From JACVCS01 sp038328575 (lineage in GTDB: Bacteria > Planctomycetota > Phycisphaerae > Phycisphaerales > UBA1924): a stretch of 64,000 nucleotides of DNA. Below are positions 61,039 through 64,000 of the stretch, in pieces (position 1 is the first letter of the stretch; each line of letters starts with the position of its first letter). The stretch spans positions 1-64,000 of the forward strand of contig JBBQMD010000008.1 of NCBI GenBank assembly GCA_038328575.1, read 5' to 3'. The translations under genes and the position numbers were made by a program. The notes beneath the pieces are model-generated. The model did not search any database. It was not told where the DNA came from and worked only from the letters and a program-made list of their open reading frames with translations.

Positions 61039-61113
61039 TGCCCGACCTTCTGAACGGCTCCGTCGGGGTCCACAGGGCGTCGCGCGCGAGGGGTGTTGGC
61101 GGAGTTGCTCGAA

Positions 61114-63579
61114 ATGCGGATCGTCCACATCATCGCCACGCTTGACCCCGAGGGGGGCGGTCCGCTCGCGGCGGTGCTCAGCCTCGCCGCGGCTCAGGCG
61201 GCGCTGGGCGACGAAGTTTCCGTCTTCGGCTACCTCGGGCGCGGGCACGCCAAGCTCGATGACAGCGTGATCGCCATGGCGCGAGGCGTCCCAGTCGTCG
61301 CGCTGCCAGGCCACCCGCCCGCCTCCGGCATGGCCACCAATGAGGACGCCCGACGCCTCCTCGCGCAGCTTGACGAGATCTCCGCCTCGCCGTCGTTCGG
61401 CTATCTCCACCTTCACGGCATCTGGCACGGCATCATCCCCTTCGCCGCCAAGTCCGCCCGCACGCGCGCCATCTCCTACGTCCTTGCGCCCCACGGCATG
61501 CTCTCGCCCTGGGCCCTGTCGATCAAGCCCTACAAAAAGAAGCTCGCCCTCGCGCTCGGTCGGCGCAAGATGATCAGCCACGCCGCGTGGATTCACGCGC
61601 TTAGCCAGGCCGAAGTGCAGGGCATCCGCGACGGCGGCTTCAACGCCACCACGCACCTGGTGCCCAACGCTGTGTTCGTCGACGAGATTGACCGGCTCAG
61701 CGTGTCCGGGCGCGGGCGGGCCGCGATCCCGGCGCTCGGCACCGATCCCTACATCCTGCTCTTGGCGCGCCTGCATCCGGGCAAGGGAGCCGACCTTTTG
61801 ATTGACGCGTTCGCATCGATCGCGCCGCGCCACCCGACGCTGAAGCTCGTCCTGGCAGGGCCAGATGCCGGCGCGATGGTGGACCTGAAAGCGCAAGCCG
61901 CGCGTTTGTCGCTGACCGATCGCGTGCTCTTCCCCGGCGCGATCTACGGCGACGCAAAGTACGGCGTGCTGAAAGATGCAACGTGCTTCTGCCTGCCCAG
62001 CGAGCACGAGGGCTTCAGCATGTCGATCGGCGAGGCCCTGGCGGTGGGCACGCCGGTGGTGATCAGCGAGGGGTGCAACTTTCCCGAGGTCGGGCGCGAG
62101 CGCGCGGGGCTCATCGTCAAGCGCAGCGTCAAGGCGATCAGCGAAGCGCTCGAAACGGTGTTGAGCGATCGACCCGCGGCCCTGGCCAGCGCGGCGCGCG
62201 GGCGTCAACTGATGAAGTCGCGATACAACTGGCCCGCCATCGCCAAGCGCGTGCGCGATTTCAACGCGCTCACGCTGGGCGTCTTCGCGACCGCCCAGCC
62301 CGGCAGCACCCGTGTTGACTCGCGCCCCGTCGTCGCCATCATCTCCAACTCCCAGACGCCCTATCGCGTCGCGATCCATCGACGCTTCGTCAACGAGATC
62401 CCGCAGGTTCGGTTCGTCTCGGTCTACACCCACGACAAGGCCGACCAACCCTGGGACAACGCCCTTGCGGAAGAAACCAACCCCGTCTCCTTTGGCGACG
62501 GCCAAGCGGTCGATCACGGCGCCACCGCCGCCTCCGTACTGGGCGACTTCACGCGATCCTCCCGCATCATCGCGTGGATGCAGCGCAACGAGGTTGTCGC
62601 CGCGGTCATCGCCGGGTACAACGACATCGGACGCATCCGCCTCTTCCACTGGTGCAAGCAGCACGGCATCCCCACCTTCCTCATCGCCGACTCCAACATC
62701 TACGGCGATCTCGCCCGCGGCTTCAAGCGAGTCCTCAAGCAGGTCGTCGTCAAAAAAATCATCAACCTCAGCACCGCCATCATGCCCTTCGGCAGCGCCG
62801 GCACCCGCTTCTACTACAGCTACGGCGCCCAGCCCTCCAAGGTCATCCTCTGCCCGTTTGAGCCCGACTACGACCTGATCGAGTCTATTACCCCACAGGA
62901 GATCGCCGCCGCAGATGCCAAGCACAAGCTCGCGCCGGGGCAAAAGCGCATGGTCTTCTGTGGGCGATTCCAGAACGTCAAGCGCCCGGACCTGGCGATC
63001 AACGCGTTTATCAAAGTCGCGGAAGACCTGCCGCACGCCGACCTGCTCATGATCGGCGATGGCCCGCGCCGCGAACAGTGCCAGAAAATGGTGCCAGCCC
63101 ATCTGGTTGATCGCGTGAAGTTCCTGGGGTTTATCGGCAACCAGCGCGAGCTTTCGGCGATCTATCGCGGCGCCGATGCGCTGGTGATGTGCAGCTCGTA
63201 CGAGCCCTGGGCGCTGGTGGTGAACGAAGCGGTGTGTGCGGGGATGGCGATGATCAGCAGCAACGTCGTCGGCGCCGCGTGCGAGCTGGTGTGGGACGGG
63301 CAAAACGGGCGCGTGTTCCCATCGGGTAATGTCGATGCCCTGGCGCAAGCTATGCGCGAAGTCTTCCAGCCTGACAATCTTCCCCGAATGAAGGCCGCAT
63401 CGCATCGAGTCCTGGCCTCGTGGCGTGCCCGGGCCGACCCGGTCGTCGGCATGCGCACCGCGCTCGCCCGGGCGGGCGTCCTCATTCCCGATCAGGCGTT
63501 TGACTCGTTGCGGGTGTCGGCCGCCGCCACGGACCGCCAGCAATTAACGGGCGTGCCGCACTCCGTCGGCCCGGCGTGA
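61114..63579 (+). CDS. Double family-4 glycosyltransferase (two GT4 units fused)
   Basis: An 821-residue protein with two complete GT-B glycosyltransferase units. The first opens MRIVHIIATLDPEGGGPLA, has LLLARLHPGKGADLLIDAF, and closes with the E-x7-E motif in SEHEGFSMSIGEALAVGTPVV. The second starts near residue 400 with VVAIISNSQTPYRVAIHRRF, has FCGRFQNVKRPDLAINAF, and the E-x7-E in SYEPWALVVNEAVCAGM. GGAG nine bases before ATG 61114 selects this start over an in-frame GTG at 61093. The second unit differs from the first, so fusion of two distinct enzymes is likelier than recent duplication. Likely to act in surface polysaccharide synthesis with the following membrane protein. Confidence 0.92.
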   Translation: MRIVHIIATLDPEGGGPLAAVLSLAAAQAALGDEVSVFGYLGRGHAKLDDSVIAMARGVPVVALPGHPPASGMATNEDARRLLAQLDEISASPSFGYLHLHGIWHGIIPFAAKSARTRAISYVLAPHGMLSPWALSIKPYKKKLALALGRRKMISHAAWIHALSQAEVQGIRDGGFNATTHLVPNAVFVDEIDRLSVSGRGRAAIPALGTDPYILLLARLHPGKGADLLIDAFASIAPRHPTLKLVLAGPDAGAMVDLKAQAARLSLTDRVLFPGAIYGDAKYGVLKDATCFCLPSEHEGFSMSIGEALAVGTPVVISEGCNFPEVGRERAGLIVKRSVKAISEALETVLSDRPAALASAARGRQLMKSRYNWPAIAKRVRDFNALTLGVFATAQPGSTRVDSRPVVAIISNSQTPYRVAIHRRFVNEIPQVRFVSVYTHDKADQPWDNALAEETNPVSFGDGQAVDHGATAASVLGDFTRSSRIIAWMQRNEVVAAVIAGYNDIGRIRLFHWCKQHGIPTFLIADSNIYGDLARGFKRVLKQVVVKKIINLSTAIMPFGSAGTRFYYSYGAQPSKVILCPFEPDYDLIESITPQEIAAADAKHKLAPGQKRMVFCGRFQNVKRPDLAINAFIKVAEDLPHADLLMIGDGPRREQCQKMVPAHLVDRVKFLGFIGNQRELSAIYRGADALVMCSSYEPWALVVNEAVCAGMAMISSNVVGAACELVWDGQNGRVFPSGNVDALAQAMREVFQPDNLPRMKAASHRVLASWRARADPVVGMRTALARAGVLIPDQAFDSLRVSAAATDRQQLTGVPHSVGPA

Positions 63580-63583
63580 GTTC

Positions 63584-63589
63584 TATGCT
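63584..63589 (+). promoter_or_regulatory. Candidate -10 box (TATGCT) after the GT4 gene
   Basis: GTTCTATGCTTGG begins a few bases after the GT4 stop codon and fits the TAYGCTTG set. It could serve the gene starting at 63801, about 210 bases away; the region between shows no clear gene. Confidence 0.3.
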
Positions 63590-63800
63590 TGGATTGTGTT
63601 TGGGCAAGAAAGCTTGGGCATGTTCGCCGGGCCGAAACCGGGGGCGGATCCAGTCTTTTGCGCACAATCTGTTTTCATCGTCACACCGCCTGGGCGGGCG
63701 CGGGCCGATGAACATATCGGATGACGACCCGCTGGAGGGCCTCACCCCGACGACCGCATGCGCCCGCCAGACTCCGTAACGACGAAAGACGCCCCCGATC

Positions 63801-64000
63801 ATGATTCCGCTGTTTGCCACCGCCGTAGCCTGGTCACTCACCTTCTTCCTTGTGGGGCTGCTGGCGTACAAGATCCTGCGCCGGCAGTGGGACCTCATGA
63901 GCTTCAACACGCTCCTGCTGGTCGGCTTCATCCAGTTCTTTAGCCTCCCGGTCTTGCTCTTCTCGATGTCGGACGTGACCCAGCTCATCACATACTTCAT
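63801..64000 (+). CDS. Multi-spanning membrane protein, 5' end only
   Basis: The frame from ATG 63801 remains open to the window edge (66 codons). It encodes two hydrophobic segments: IPLFATAVAWSLTFFLVGLL, then, after a basic KILRRQ turn, FNTLLLVGFIQFFSLPVLLF. This looks like the start of a polytopic membrane protein such as an O-antigen polymerase or similar, which would suit the preceding glycosyltransferase, but too little is present to name a family. Confidence 0.65.
   Translation, partial: MIPLFATAVAWSLTFFLVGLLAYKILRRQWDLMSFNTLLLVGFIQFFSLPVLLFSMSDVTQLITYF

Noticed and set aside
63580..63800. A 23-codon open frame at 63708-63779 as a leader peptide
   Set aside because: No ribosome-binding site and no amino-acid bias that would suggest attenuation.
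1..64000. tRNA, rRNA, CRISPR arrays, insertion sequences, prophage genes
   Set aside because: I looked through the intergenic regions and protein content and saw no cloverleaf sequence, spaced repeats, transposase, integrase or phage structural gene.

Overview
The window is a GC-rich chromosomal segment that most resembles a planctomycete of the class Phycisphaerae. The pointers are: Gram-negative envelope genes (bamA, an OmpH/Skp chaperone, lpxD, lpxC); two pseudopilin-like proteins with the FxxxELLVVI leader typical of planctomycete genomes; a secreted protein with 'DPDGPGP' motifs and a C-terminal pair of dockerin-like repeats; the futalosine-pathway enzyme MqnA; and a DUF4175-like coiled-coil membrane protein. 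The assignment rests on gene content only. I found no rRNA or tRNA gene, insertion sequence, prophage or CRISPR array. Nearly the whole window is coding on both strands, mostly in short operons.

Layout. 1-5.3 kb: 5' part of miaA, a DUF4175-like protein, an orphan solute-binding lipoprotein, a TerC-family protein and tadA. 5.5-7.3 kb: a MotA/MotB-type stator pair with no other flagellar gene. 7.3-14.1 kb: a long leader and a PLP-dependent Cys/Met-type enzyme, a CPBP membrane protease, and clpB. 14.4-20.3 kb: a zinc-ribbon membrane protein, then the envelope cluster bamA-ompH-lpxD-lpxC, the last three overlapping or nearly so. 20.5-26.8 kb: a pseudopilin, an unknown membrane protein, a shortened uvrC, an unknown secreted protein, dnaN and a DinB-fold protein. 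27-31.7 kb: the large secreted dockerin-like protein, of visibly lower GC, and a divergent FHA-GAF-histidine kinase. 31.9-37.3 kb: rpiB overlapped by a fusion of a YrdC-like domain with a YwlE-like arginine/tyrosine phosphatase, a second pseudopilin, and comEC. 37.4-47.7 kb: an unknown secreted protein, hrpA, an HU-type protein, clpS, mqnA and three small unknown genes. 47.9-55.4 kb: a giant PQQ-propeller protein, a tandem GT2 glycosyltransferase and an NAD-sugar epimerase. 55.5-60.9 kb: a P1B-4-type metal ATPase, a DUF721/DciA protein, gatC-gatA and a VTT/TMEM64-type protein. 61.1-64 kb: a fused double GT4 glycosyltransferase and the start of a multi-spanning membrane protein, probably the edge of a surface-polysaccharide locus.

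How the genes connect. BamA, OmpH, LpxD and LpxC together argue for an outer membrane with lipid A. The epimerase, tandem GT2, tandem GT4 and terminal membrane protein point to surface glycan synthesis. ClpB and ClpS belong to protein quality control, and the YwlE-like phosphatase could connect to it if protein-arginine phosphorylation exists in this organism.

The most notable observation is regulatory. At least eleven genes without a good Shine-Dalgarno have a TAnnnT hexamer (mostly TAnnCT) ending 5-10 bases before the start codon. That suggests leaderless or near-leaderless transcription and a -10 element of the form TAnnCT. The other items of interest are protein architectures: the YrdC-YwlE fusion next to rpiB, a UvrC without its C-terminal HhH region, a ComEC whose metallo-beta-lactamase domain has lost its metal ligands, a sliding clamp with a Lys-Asp-Ala repeat, an NTF2-like domain on a histone-like basic tail, and two glycosyltransferases each built as internal tandem duplications.
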